This document shows positions 1-11,963 of a stretch of DNA of 64,000 bases, one piece after another; position 1 is the first letter of the stretch, and each line of letters opens with the position of its first letter. The DNA comes from Klebsormidium nitens (Eukaryota > Streptophyta > Klebsormidiophyceae > Klebsormidiales > Klebsormidiaceae): positions 31,005 through 95,004 of the forward strand of contig DF237304.1 of the NCBI GenBank assembly GCA_000708835.1, given 5' to 3'. A program made the translations under genes and the position numbers. The notes beneath the pieces were generated by a model. It was not told where the DNA came from, did not search any database, and saw nothing but the letters and a program-made list of their open reading frames with translations.

Positions 1-244
1 ATGGTATAATGGTACTATACCCATCCCCTGCCAATCATTTGGCGTTTGAACGGCTCATCCTGGGACGTCAGAACCTCCACGCATCCCAATCCCGTGACAG
101 CGAGGTTTACTTTCGTACACTTCTCCGCTTCCTCTTGCCTGCCCTGCGAGCGCTTGTGTACTTACGACTTTGCTCCCGTCTGCCAGCCTTGAAGTTTGAC
201 CCCCAGAATTTGACAGAACAATGTTGGCAATGTTTTCCCAGCAG

Positions 245-3200
245 TCCCGCGTTTCGTCACGGATCAGATACTGGATGCGCGGTAAGATCGTTACATCTAC
301 AGCCTAGCTAGTCTCCATGTCTTGAATTTGTTTCCTACAAGATGTGCCTTTCTTCTGCAGGCAACAGATTGCGTCGGGCGGCCAGTCCCCGCGGGCCCTC
401 CTGGCGACCGTTCTCCAGTGCGTCTGGCGCTGTGTCGCTCTGAACCAGATTAAAAGTGTAAACCCAAGGTTAACACGCAACCCCAAAGCAACCCTACCCG
501 TCTCCCGGCCAATGACCTAAGTCAACATACGGGCTGATAGAACTGAGACTGCAATCCTGCAGGCACCACATTGCATCCGCGGGGAAATCTCCAGGGCCCT
601 CCAGGCGACCGTTCTCGAGTGCGTTTGGCTCTGTGTCGCCCTCAATCAAATTACATTCCTGAACCAAAGCCGAACAGCAGTCCCAAATCAACTCTACCGT
701 CTCTAAAGGAACGATCTAGATCAACAGAGCCATAACTCAACATAGATCACTATCTTGTAGGCACCACATTGCGTCCGGTGGCCAATCGCCGGGAGCCCTC
801 ACGGCGACCGTTCTCGAGTGCGTCTGGCGCTGTGTCGCCCTCAACCGGAAGAATCTCGCCCGATTCCTGGTTCTCGAGGGGCTCGGTTTGCTGCTCCAGC
901 TGCTAGAAAGCTCGCGCCCGGAGATCTGGCCCGGGCTTCTCTCGTGCCTCGCTGACGTCACGGAGAACCCAAAGGTGAGTGGCTCGCTGACGTCACGATG
1001 GTTTTTCCTGGTTTCTGGTTCTCGAGGGGCTTGATTTGCTGCTTCAACTGCTGAAGGGCTCGCGCTCTGAAATCTGGCCCGGGGTCCTCTCGTGCCTCGC
1101 TGACGTCACGGAGAATTCGAAGGTGAGTGACTCTGTGACGTCACAATGGGGATTGCCTAGTTTCTGGTTCTTGAGGGGCTCGGTTTGCTGCCCAAGCTGC
1201 TCGAGGGCTCGCTCCCAGAGATCTGGCCCGGGCTTATCTCGTGCCTCGCTGACGTCACCGGGAATCCGAAAGTGAGCGCTCACTCATGTCATGCTGGACG
1301 GAGCGGGGGACTTTCTGAATGTTTCTCGGGGGGTCTATCGCTGTGATGTTCGTCTACAGCGGAGCCTGGTGGGGTAAGGGTTTAATTGTTTGGCATAGGT
1401 CTGGGGCTCCGGTGGAAGAGCTTCTACACAGATGATTTCGAGTCTTTGAAGCCGGAGACATCGTTGCGAATTTCTTGTGTTTCAGGGCATGTGGAATGCG
1501 AGCTTTACAGAGAGAAGCATGCTAGTAGGTTCTTCGCGACGCATCAACCGTATTCTAAGCTCAAGCCACCTGCTTCTAGCGCGACCATAAAGCCCCGCTT
1601 AAACATTCAGCCTGCGATAACCATTTTGCATGGTTGGAATTGTATATAACCATTGGTTTCTTTGAAATCCTGAACCATTTTTGAAACTCAGGCGCATCCG
1701 TTCTTCCACGAGTGGAGGTCCCCGACAAGTGGCGAATGTGGCGCCCAGATCGTCATCAAGGTCTGGGACCAAGCGAATGGAGGTCAGTGAAAACCAACGC
1801 CTTCTTTTTCTCGAAAGCGTTAAGACCAGGTATCTTTAGACAAGACGGCCCAGTTTCTTATGTCTTCCAACAGGCGGCGTCGCGGAGGCCATTTTCCTGT
1901 GGTTGAAGCGGCGAAATTGACAGATACGCAATATAACGACAATTTCGTGCTAAGATATTGATAAGGACCGGACTTGTGGGGTGTGAGACTATCAAAGTTG
2001 TCTGATCCACTGTAATGTCACCGACTATACTCACTCTATACTTGCACGTTTGGGCGAGTGAACAAAATAGAACAATTCGAAAAATTCAGCGACAATGCAA
2101 GTGGAACCGGAACCATTGTTCGACTGCTTGCAGGTACAAGCTCCTCCGAGGAGCTCGCCGGAATATCTCCCGTAACATCTCTGAAGGTGCGTTGCTCAGC
2201 CGAAACCTTGTGCCCTGCAGCTTTTCGCGGTCTTAAATCCACAAACACAGCTCGCAAGTTAGTTACTCTGGTCACATTCAAGACCCGCATCGATCAAGAT
2301 GAGATCGACAATAGGTTCGAAGCTTTGAATCTGGTCTTGTCTGTCGGGGGCTCTGTTGCAAGATGCGGTGCGCTGCTTTCTGAGCGCGCGAGGTGCTAAC
2401 GAAGGCCGAAGAGCTTCCTCAGACCTTCTGACGTAGTGCAATAACGTCGCCTGTTCGAGCTGACGTACGCACGGTTTAGGTTCAATTGTCGAATCAGTGA
2501 AAAGACATGAAGAACCATGGAGGAGGCGTGTCATTCTGAAAGTTCACGGTCAGATTATTCCGGGCCTTTTTGCAGGATACAATCTACGGCCTCTTCGCCA
2601 ACCTGGTCTTTTCGACGTTCCCTTATTTGAGCCACTCCGACAAAGCCAAGCTCGTTGCGGTGAGAGATTTAGCCTACTGTCTGTGTATCTTGTCTATGTT
2701 CGACGTAAGTAAGAATCAAGGCTATCGTGATTTGAAGAGTCTTTGCGCCGTTTGGATCAATTGACTTGTTCGCCGGAGATAAGGATAAGGTTATCATTAT
2801 TTGGAGAAGGCTTTTTGCATCGATTGGATTGATCGATCTGTGTCGAGACAACGTCGAAACAACGCGGGCTCATGAGAAAATCGGATCAGGAATAATCTTC
2901 ACTCTAGATCTGGCAATTCATGTATCCCCACGCCAAAATGTTCTTGAATCTCAAGATCTTCGGCAGTCGATGCTCTGCTCTGCTCGACTAATCTGTAAGG
3001 GGCGAAGTGTGCTGTCTGATTAAGAGATGCCGAAAGGGCAGAGTAGATAACAACCAAGCAGCAAAGACGCCTATAGTTGATGCAGCTTTGCAAAAGATAC
3101 CCAGACTTTTCACTCACCCCTAGTTGGAACTCCTTTGCAGATCGAGCAGCACATCCAGTTCCAGGAGGGCCGCGCCTGGGCTGACATCGAGCGCGCGCTC

Positions 3201-4784
3201 GCGGCCGCGGGCGTCGTCCCCGTGGAGGACGACGCGGCCATGCTCGCGCGCAGGCGGGCCGCGGTGGACGCGGCCGCGCGGCGCGTCGCGGAGGAGCGCG
3301 CGCGCGCGGACCAGCTCGCCAGTCAGGTGAGATTGGCGGCCGCCCCTGAGGAGAAGCTTTGCCGCTGACGAGGGCTCGACCGAGAGATGCATCGCAGTAG
3401 TTCTGAATGTCCCTGCGCCTATGTGCCTACTGGCGGATCAGAATCCGCACCTTTGAGCTTTCTGTTTGTCAGAATGACCAAAATGCAGACAGGTGGGGAC
3501 GTACGAGGAACGATTTTTTTCTGGATCTGCTAGAGATGTACTCCAAGGAGTGCACTCCATTGGGTCACATTTTTCCACTTTTGATTGCCTCGACGACTTC
3601 TGTTGGTGCTCCATTGAGCCGTCGCATAGCCAGCGTAGCATTCTAGTCCAGTACAATACGCATTAAGAGAGTCATGCGCAGAGGAACGAGGAATTGACTA
3701 GCGGTACTCTTTGAAGAACGCTGTTGATGTTCCTCTCGCCTCCTCGCCTCCGGAACTGTTTTCGTTCTACTTTCGATTCGAACGTGCATCATCGTACCCC
3801 ACAATTGGCTCTTTTCAGATTACATCCTTGTAACCTTGATCCTAGCGCGCTTACGTCAGCATGCCGTCACCTTCGCAGGAGGTTGCGGCCCGCGAGGCCG
3901 CCTTTTATGCGAGCCTGACGCGGCAGCGCGAGGAGGAGGCGGCCGCGCGGCGCAAGAAGGGGACGGGCACGATGACCATGCGCGAGCGACACGTGAGTGC
4001 GCGCGCGTCGCAGTTTACAGCGGTGCATTGATTCGCACACGCGGAGGTTTTGCGTACGTACTGTGTCCCTGCCATGGGCGATTCGAGGGCGTCTCGTCGG
4101 CGCAATTCCAAATGCTGAAACCACAACGCGGTTTGACTTCTGACGTTACAGTAGTCGCTGCCGTCTTCGCCGAGGGCACATGGTGTTGTTCGTGCAGTCG
4201 GAGAAGGCGACATTTGTGCTTGGTTCTTGATCTTGGGCCGTTTTCGAAAGGAAGCTCAACCTAATCCAAGAGTCTGGACTGACGTGGCTGCGGCAACATT
4301 CTCTCCATTGCTCGTAGTGCATGCCTTCGTTAGACTCCGTTCAAATTTGTGCGAGACTCCTCTTGTACCTGGTTTGATGGCCGGAATGGCTACGACCAAA
4401 AGGCCTTGGTCCCGGTTGTCTTCCAAGGGCCCGTACTATTCTCCTGAGTCAAAGTTGCATGCCTAGAGGCCACCACAGATTTTTCCGGAATATGTGACGG
4501 TTGATCAATCTCCTATGGCAGCTGGCCAAGATTCAAAAGGAGCAGATGCTGGAGCGCTCCGTTCAGAGCACGGAGTTCGCCTTTCCGACCGCGGCGAGCG
4601 CTTCAAACGCTAACGGTGCGTCGGGACAAACTCATCTCAACTCAACTTTTCGTGTATCTTGTTTCATTTGAATCTACTCTTTGTCGACGGGTGTTCGTGA
4701 CTCTACTTTCTAATCTCTTTACGAACGTGATTAGGCGAAGGCCGCCGATGTCAGGAACGAGGTCCAGACTTGGATGATGGTTGA
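245..4784 (+). CDS. CFAP69: CFAP69-like cilia/flagella-associated ARM-repeat protein, 5'-partial
   Basis: CFAP69 is an axonemal protein of motile cilia and flagella. Readable exons are 245-281, 761-974, 1692-1782, a likely one from 1874, 2576-2659, 3141-3326, 3879-3992 and 4522-4615 with a possible last exon 4735-4784. The order follows the family: an armadillo-like segment (ECVWRCVALN, then FLVLEGLGLLLQLLE and GLLSCLADVTENPK), the HPFFHEWRS segment with VIKVWDQANGG, then IYGLFANL, then an Ala/Arg-rich coiled-coil tail (WADIERALAAAGVVPVEDD, REEEAAARRKK). Splice phases agree between 245-281 and 761-974 and among the last exons. The first exons lie outside the window. The stretch 1783-2575 is unresolved: the exon from 1874 runs into TGA with no good donor, and one exon after it was not found. 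An alternative C-terminus reads through to TGA at 4669-4671. The 761-1271 exon region is locally triplicated (separate entries). The family call is strong; exact exon boundaries are not. Confidence 0.72.
361..660 (+). repeat. Two extra copies of the 5' half of a CFAP69 exon
   Basis: Two segments starting at 361 and 563, each right after a CAG acceptor, repeat the first about 90 bases of the exon that starts at 761. Spacing is about 200 bp. The first copy is open and encodes QQIASGGQSPRALL followed by CVWRCVALNQ. The second has lost one base relative to the others, which destroys the frame. They are either alternative 5' exon parts or decaying tandem duplications. Confidence 0.75.
1016..1271 (+). 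repeat. Two extra copies of the 3' half of a CFAP69 exon
   Basis: The segment about 870-974, with its donor gtgagt, is repeated at about 1019-1122 and 1161-1271, spacing about 147 bp. All three copies stay open and encode close variants of LEGLGLLLQLLE...SCLADVTENPK. The middle copy has cctGG where the third has a cctAG acceptor, so it probably cannot be spliced. The third copy (1161-1271, 37 codons, phase 0 at both ends) keeps acceptor and donor and could be included in frame after 974. Confidence 0.75.
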
Positions 4785-7183
4785 ATCGTTTCTGTTTGTC
4801 AAGGCTGAAAGATTTCTATGCGTAGCGTTTAAATGGGGATCCGCACGAGGCTCGCCAGAGGCGTTTGAATCGCTCTCCTCTGAACAAAAAAACAGAGGAG
4901 TAGGACAAAGCGACCAGGTAAAGTGCCAAAATCCTTAGCAGCTGCGTGCTTGGTTCGTAGGATGGAAGATTGTCAATCTCGCCAAGTGATCGGCTTTTCA
5001 GCGTGATAGTACTGCAGAAAAAGTCGGATACACCCATTGCTGACTCGGATGCTTGCCACCTCGGCGGTTGAGCATTGCAGGAACGTCTGGCTTTTGCATC
5101 TTTCTCGTTCGTCCAGCAATTCGCTACCTGAAATCCGCTTAGATTCTGTGAGGACACTTCATCTAAGTTTATCCAACTGGCAGTGAGCTGGCAACGGCAT
5201 GTTCCTTCATTTGAGCGCTTCCTGAGTGCTGCGCTAGTGTCTTACTCTATCTAGATGATTGTCCGGTTCATCAACACTACTGTATTCGGTTTCCCATTCT
5301 GGGCCCAATCTATACTTTTCGGAGCGCAGATGCATTGACCATGAGAAGCCTATCAAAAAGTCTCTGCTCTTTGGCTGCAGAACAACCAGTGACGAACGGT
5401 GACCCAGCAAACCCGTCCTAGGTCAGATGGATCAGACTGTAGGGAGGTGCCCGAATGAACCCACGAATGAAGTGAAAGCCGGTATTTCGGAAAGGCCGCT
5501 GATTGATCGAACAATCGTCACGGTGATTTGTACGTACATAAATCCAATGTGGCTCGAACGAAGTTGAGCTGAGACCACTTCCGTCCCCAACGGGAATGAT
5601 CGGCGTTTGCGACGTAAAGTGTCTGAGTCGCATGCTCATGCCATTCAAGTATATGCAAGCATTGTATGTTGCCAACTCGCTAGTAGAGCGATCTAGACGA
5701 GCATGCACGTTGCTGACGCCCTCAAACTTTTCCGCGTGCTTCCGGAACACCGGGATACAAGGCGCGTCGAGTTCAAGTGTTTGAAGGACTATGCCGAGCT
5801 CTTGTTTTGAGGTGAGCATCTACATCTGCATATGTGTTTACACGGTACGAATAACATATACGTATAACATGTGGCTGATGAGACAGATTTAGCCAACCCA
5901 GTGGGGTACTCCTCGTAAAACGGTGTCCTTTCGTGTCGCATTGCGATTGTGTGGCCCGTCCTTCTCAATCTGGTTGATGAGTCACGCCTCTTGAACAGTT
6001 CGAAGGTCAGACCCTCCATGTGGTCCACTAATCCGATCAATCATGTGTACGTCCCTATACTGTTAATGGCGGAGCCTGGAGTACATCAGGCTTTGTCAAA
6101 ACCATAACATGCGGCCTGACATATATCCATCCCGATTTGAATGGCCGGGATAACCTTTTACAACTCTGAGCATCATTCTTTGTGGCAGCAACGTAGGATG
6201 CTGCTGCATACGGTAGTCGCACACAAGTCCGAGTCGCCGGCGGCAGGGCCGCGGACCCCACGGAACAACCTGGCGGAACGGCATGATCTGCGGGCGGAAG
6301 CGGAAGCCGCACACACGTGCTTGGCAGCTGGCTCCAGCTGGCAGGTTGTGCAGTCTCCTGACTCCTGCATCGGGGGTCACTGGTGAAGTCAGAAATCCGG
6401 GCAGTGGAACTTGGGAGGGAAAATCCCTGTCCTTGCATATGAATCATGATTCAGGGGAAGGGAAATCCCTGTCCTTGATTCGAAGGCCCAGGGCGCAGTG
6501 TGAACTTTGAAGGCTATGTACGTGAAGGCTCTGAAACGCTGGTGTACTTTGCCCCCTGAAAGTTCTTCCCAATTTTAGATTTTGCCCTTCTCTTCTTGGG
6601 GGAGGGTTGAAAGGTTGCATGCAGCACTTCTGGAACATTGTTTGAGCAATCAAGGAGAGCTTGAACTGTTGGAAGCCCCTAATTGAGCTGCATCTGGTGG
6701 TGGTTGAGGTAGCTGAAAGCACGGACTTTGCTCTGCTGTTCAAAGTCCAGCAAGGTTGGCTATTGTGCATATCTCGGAAGGATATCCTAAGGGCTGATAG
6801 GTTGCTGTTGGAATCACAATTTATCAAGTCAAATAAGGAGTTCCAACAATCACTGTTCGATAGAGAAACACCAGACAAATCTTGCGGACACCCCGGAAAC
6901 GAGAGCCGTCAAAGCGTGGCTTGAACTAAGCTGCCAGATATTACGGCATAGCTCAGCACTACTCCCAGGTTTTCAAGCTGGTCGGACTTTTTCTGAGCTC
7001 TGCGGAGCGACATCCATAGTAGGAATGTTCACCTACTTCTTTACAGCGAGTGCGGATGGTTTGGGGCAGGGGCCAGTCACACCAGCGGCCATTTACACCA
7101 GCAACCGCTTCTGCCCGCACCAACCACACATTGCAGCCCTGTCCAGCTTGTCTGCTAGCGGATTGCAGTGCCGGTGCGGGCAG
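4785..7183. other. Gene-poor stretch between CFAP69-like and DENND1-like genes
   Basis: No recognisable gene. A short open segment on the plus strand, 5697-5810 (after a TAG acceptor, containing DALKLFRVLPEHRD and LKDYAELLF, then TGA), has coding-like composition but no known family. The 15-base word AAATCCCTGTCCTTG is repeated at 6421 and 6463. GC-rich 6170-6400 might hold the first exon of the downstream DENND1-like gene, but nothing there can be tied to it. Confidence 0.4.
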
Positions 7184-10100
7184 GTTTTCAAAGATGCGGG
7201 CGCGTTTGCTATTTTACCTCCGGGGGATCCCCTTATGGTAGATCAGGTGAGTCAGACTTTTGCAGTTTGCAGTTTGCTATCTGGTTTTTAAGCATTAGAC
7301 TTGGACCACGGGGAAACGATCTTATTGGCCTCACTGCACGCTAGGTTTGTGTTTCTCAGGTGAAGCAGGGCCAAGTTGTTCCACAGAAATGCACAGACTC
7401 TCACAACAAGCCCCCTCAGCAGGTTTTGTTGCAGCTCAAGGGTCACCCTCCTGGTTTTTGCTCACCTGTTCAGAAATCATGCGGGCGCCTGCCCGTCCTA
7501 AAGCAGATTGCTCTCAATCTCATACTGAGTATTCGTTTGGAAACATCAACCTTTTGATCATCATAAGCTCTTCCTTTGCTCTTTTTGGTAAAAGACATTA
7601 ACTTTGAGTCCGCAATGAGAACCCCCGGGCCGCTTGGCGAGAACCCCGCGCAAATGGCACAAAGCAACGTGTCCTCACAATAAAGCTCACCATCTGCATG
7701 ACACTTGACGTACTCCCCAGAAACTTTTCAAAATGTCAGGCGAAATAGACTGACATTTTGAAGCTTACTACAGTGCGCGCCACGTGACAGGTCCATTCCT
7801 TCGCGCTGACAGCCAGTGATGGCGCCCGCACCTACGGCTTCTGCCGGCACATTGCTCCCTTTGGGGGAGACTTGAAAGGCCCTGTTCAGCCGACGGTCGC
7901 ATGCATCCTGTCCAGCCACTACTGGCCCAGCGTATTCCAAGAAGTGCTCACAGTCTTGGAAGCGCTCCTCTCGACGCCGCTCGATTCAACCGCCCCCCAA
8001 ACAGGGCCTTCTGAATGGCTGGCGCCCCACTCCCCGGCCAGTCAATTCTTGGAGGCCCTGTTGGAGACCCGGTTGCCGCCGCCGGGAGACCTTTTCTCAG
8101 TCCGCAGAGTCATCTCCAAACAGCAAGTGGACCATCCCCCTCCAGAACAGGGCCTCTCGCCCCTGCACCTTCTAGACGCGTCCCCGGTGAATGTGCTGGG
8201 TTTGGAGGGGGGGGGCATTGCCTGGGCCGACAGACTCAAATCGACCCCCCCTGACGAGAGTCCTTCCGGAGTCCTCGACGCCTTTGACGCTAACAACCCC
8301 TTCGACCCCCCTTTGTACGACACCGATGTGTCCCCTCCCCAAACACGCCCCGACACCCCCGCACTATCGTCCCCCGACTCACAACCTCCCCCCCCGGATC
8401 AAGCCCCTGACGACCCTCCCGCCAGTCCAAGCAATGACAGTTCCTTCAGCAGTTTCTCTAGCTTGGGCTTTATTTCCCCCGAAGTGCCGCACTTAGAGGG
8501 AGCCACCAGCCCGCCACGTCGCGACGCGGCTGAAAACGGGGCCTCGGAGCCGAGTGTGAGCGGCAGGCTGGAGGGCTGGGAGCTGGTGTACAGTTTCGAG
8601 AGGCCATGGGACGTGGAGGGGGATCCCCTGGCGGACGCGTCGCTGGAGCCCCTCCTGAGGTTGGTCCCGCCGCAAGTGGTGAGCGACCCGTGATCCCGTT
8701 CCACTCGTGATTCCGTTCGACTCTTAATTCCGTTTTTCAGGATTGAGACTCCTTTCCTTTTGTGCGCTTACTCGCGTCCCTGCAGTCAGGCGCTTGTACG
8801 GAACGGCAGGTTTACGTATCGCCACTATATCTGATCCCGCCGGCTTATCTTTCCTTGCTGTTCCCATTGGAAGTAGTGAGTGTGGGACACCTGGGAGTCA
8901 AGTTCTGAGTATCATTGGTCGACTTTGCGACTGACTTGGTTCTACCGCCCCCCTCTTGTCGGCTGGCATTCCCATGCCAAGTCTTGGAGGTTTTTGGGTC
9001 TTGGCGTTCACCAACTCATGGCGCGATCGCATACTGGCAACCAGTAGTGGCTCTTTTCAGATGCATATACACTTTCAACCCTTTGTTGAAGTAACTCACG
9101 TTTGCTTCTGTCTATAATTCTTGGTCGTAACCCTCATCTAGCTGACTTCATCCTGGTGTCAAGAGAGGAGGTTGAATGTAGATGACGGCTCTGAAAGGGA
9201 GCCCGCCTGGTCGAAAACCCTCGTGTTACGCCTCCAACTCTTTGAATCTTCTAAAGTGTATATTCTCTTCAACGATGTTGCTTTCCGCTGGATTGGCCCT
9301 GGGTCATGTGTCCGCTTTCAAGCAACGCCTCTTTCTCTTCCAAGGTATGTAATTGATGATTCTTCTCGTGCTTCACGGGTTTTGACCATGTGAGGAACCC
9401 CTCGAAACCGCTCCTATTCTCCGGAAGAACGTCCCGCTTGTTACGCTTGTTATGGTGAAAACCCGTTTCGCGTCAGAAGCATGCTCCGTAAATTCAAGCA
9501 GAAGGAATCGTAATTTCGACCAAACCCGTTCACAATGCAGAACGAGACATCCGAAACCAGTTTGACAAATCTTTCTGCTTTTGCGAGCGAACAATCTTGA
9601 GGCATTTCTTGTGTGTCTGACCAGTCCTTCTGTTTTTCCGCAGTTGGTGGCCCTTCTTGCGGCTCTCCTGCGCGAACGACGCATCGCTATCGTCGGACCG
9701 AGCCCCGGTGACGTTAGCGGCGCCGTGTTCGCTCTCGCGGCCATTCTCCACCCCTTCCAATGGCAGCACATCTTTCTACCGGTAAGTAATCCGCCCGGTT
9801 TCAGAGCCTTTGAAAGCTTTTCTGAGTTGCTCAACGTTCTTCCTCGTGACTGCGGGCTTCAAGAAGGGAGCGGTTGACCGTGGGAGAGAACAGTGCAGTT
9901 TCGACCGCAACATTTCTTGCCATGTGCGCAGTGTAATTTGGAAGGGCACCTTGGTCTTTGCTTGGCAGAATCATTGCATCTGAGCTGAACAGGGGTCGCT
10001 ACATCAGACCTGCTGGTGTGTGTCTCAATTGCAATCGGAACGAGCGTCTCTTTGTGCTTCTCTTTGGCCTCGGCACTTTGTACTTCGCTCGAGAAAGGGG

Positions 10101-11963
10101 TCGTCAGCTTCTAATGGTACATATTCATACTTCGATGATTTGGCTCTTTGCTGATCAAGCCTCCAACCTCTATTACCACGGTTCAACTGTCGCCCTGCCG
10201 TTTAAGACCCCGCTCGAGACGTTAGGAGGTCCATAAAGATGCAAGTCAAGTGCGCTGGCACATTTCAAGTGTTCTCGCAGGATTGTCGATGTTCGCTCGT
10301 TGTGGGCTTTCATACAAGCTGACTCGCGCGCAACAAGCACCCGTGTTGCGCAGGTGGCCAGCTGACCATCTATCGGGTCGCTCCTCTAGTTCCTGACCAC
10401 CTGTAAGATTCTCATTAGGGAACATAGTCACTCAAGGAGGCTCGAAGATTGGAGACTTACGAAGGTTTTCTATATGTGTGCCCTTCTTTTTGCAGACCCT
10501 TCCGGAGGCGTTTCTGCATTACCTGTCGGCGCCAATGCCTTTCCTCGTTGGGGTACAGAGTGCCACGTGGCAGAAGCTGCAAGTAAGCGCGTAATCTTGC
10601 TACCTCCGCACCTGAACAGACAGGCATGTGTCATTCTTTGCGTTTTCGGACTGCCGTTGAGTGTTCTGCTTCGATCATACCAGAATTGATTCAGAATGCC
10701 AAACCTTAACGGGGCGTCTCTTCGTCCTCAGGCCAGATGTTTCTGATCATTGAATCGAAACCGTGTCGGCTGAAGACTTGCACTTCTCAATGGCACGTGG
10801 TTGACCCTGATTCTGTCTATCCCGCTTTTCTTTGCAGAGCGAGGACATTTCTTTGGGCGACATCGTGGTGCTCGACCTGGGCCTTGGGTCGCTCTTCTCC
10901 TCCTTCCCCGACCGCAAAGAACTTCCCAAAGATCCCGCCTCTAGTTTAGAGACCAACCTGCGGGCCGCCTATTCACACCTCTCCCCCCCCGCCGCACGCG
11001 ACGCATTCCTCCGCTTCTTCCTCTCCCTATTCGGCTGGTACCGACGCTTCGTCCGCTTCGACGGGGGGGGGCACGTGGCACGCCCGGATTCGCCGTTCGG
11101 GGGTCCGTCCGCCACGTGTCACCTGTGGTTCGACCACCGGACGTTCGTGGAGAGCGTCCGGGATAAGAAGACGGCCGCGTTTCTGAACGGCTTCCAGGGC
11201 TCGCAGATGTACGAGGCGTTCGTGAGGGAGGTCCTTGCGAGGGCTGCTCGGTGCGCTAGCGGAGAAGACCCGTTCTCGACTGAGGTGCGCCCGGGTTTCG
11301 TCATCGCTTCTGGTCGTCGCAAAGTCAGTCTGGATATCCATTTTATACCACTTTTGTACGGCTGTCCTTCACTTCCACAAAGAGGATCCTTTCCCAACCG
11401 AGGTGAGGCTAGGTCTGCCATTTTCGGTCGTTGCAAAGTTAAAATGAATGTCCTCTTTGGCCGGGTTCCGTAGGGCTTTATTTTGCTTCCTCATATGTAA
11501 CCTTTTTTTACCACGGAAGTAAGCCTTGGTTATATCTTTCCTCTATTGCTCATCGATCACGTGTCTTGCTTTCCGAATTCGGGTATTGTTCTCTGTGGAG
11601 GCATCTCTGTTGTTCCTCTTGCCCGAGGGCGATTTTCGTCCTTTTACCATGTTCAGCGCCCCCAGCGCCCTCAAGAAGGCCCAAATGAATTTTAAAATGA
11701 GGGGAGGGGCCAAGACGGGCATGCGTGACCGTATGAGTACGGGGCGTGTTAGATACTCTTGTGGCCATTCTGGTTGTGCGCTTGTTTATCTGCATTTTGC
11801 TTTCGGCCGTTACGAAAGTGCAAGCGATCGCGGTCGGACTACATCTGCTGCATCTCTCCCTTTCTCTTCGTCCCTCGCTCCTTCTTATTTTCTTTGTTGC
11901 TATATGCGCTCGAATGAAGAGGGCTCCCTCGGAGCAGGAAGCTTGTTTATTGAAGTCTTCTAG
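7184..11963 (+). CDS. DENN-domain protein, DENND1/connecdenn-like Rab guanine-nucleotide exchange factor
   Basis: Proteins of this family activate Rab GTPases (Rab35 in animals) at endocytic membranes. Exons: possible 7184-7246, then 7791-8678, 9644-9781, 10496-10582, 10838-11284 and a possible last exon from 11628. All are phase 0. The end of uDENN reads HSFALTASDGARTYGFCRH and VACILSSHYW. The cDENN core reads LLRERRIAIVG and FQWQHIFLP, and continues with APMPFLVGVQS in the next exon. dDENN has FLRFFLSLFGWYRRF and QMYEAFVREVL. The WQH and APMPFL(V/I)G motifs match DENND1 best. Between uDENN and cDENN the large exon carries about 180 Pro/Ser/Asp-rich residues, longer than the usual loop. The start codon and first exons were not found. 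The C-terminal exon (FSAPSALKKAQMNFKMRGG) fits in phase but has no recognised homology, and its end at TAG 11961-11963 is uncertain. Confidence 0.75.
11255..11460 (+). repeat. Tandem duplication of an exon-intron junction in the DENND1-like gene
   Basis: The end of the 10838-11284 exon plus the first about 55 intron bases (GACCCGTTCTCGACTGAG then gtgcgc) recurs about 120 bp downstream (GATCCTTTCCCAACCGAG then gtgagg at about 11388). Both copies keep a GT donor and similar intron starts ending in gtcgcaaag / gttgcaaag. The second copy is therefore a possible decoy donor. Confidence 0.6.

Noticed and set aside
5789-6040. 83-codon minus-strand frame
   Set aside because: No homology recognised and no support from splice sites; composition is not distinctive.
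8191-8704. Long alternative frames on both strands over the DENND1-like exon
   Set aside because: Shadows of the GC-rich, Pro/Asp-rich real exon 7791-8678.
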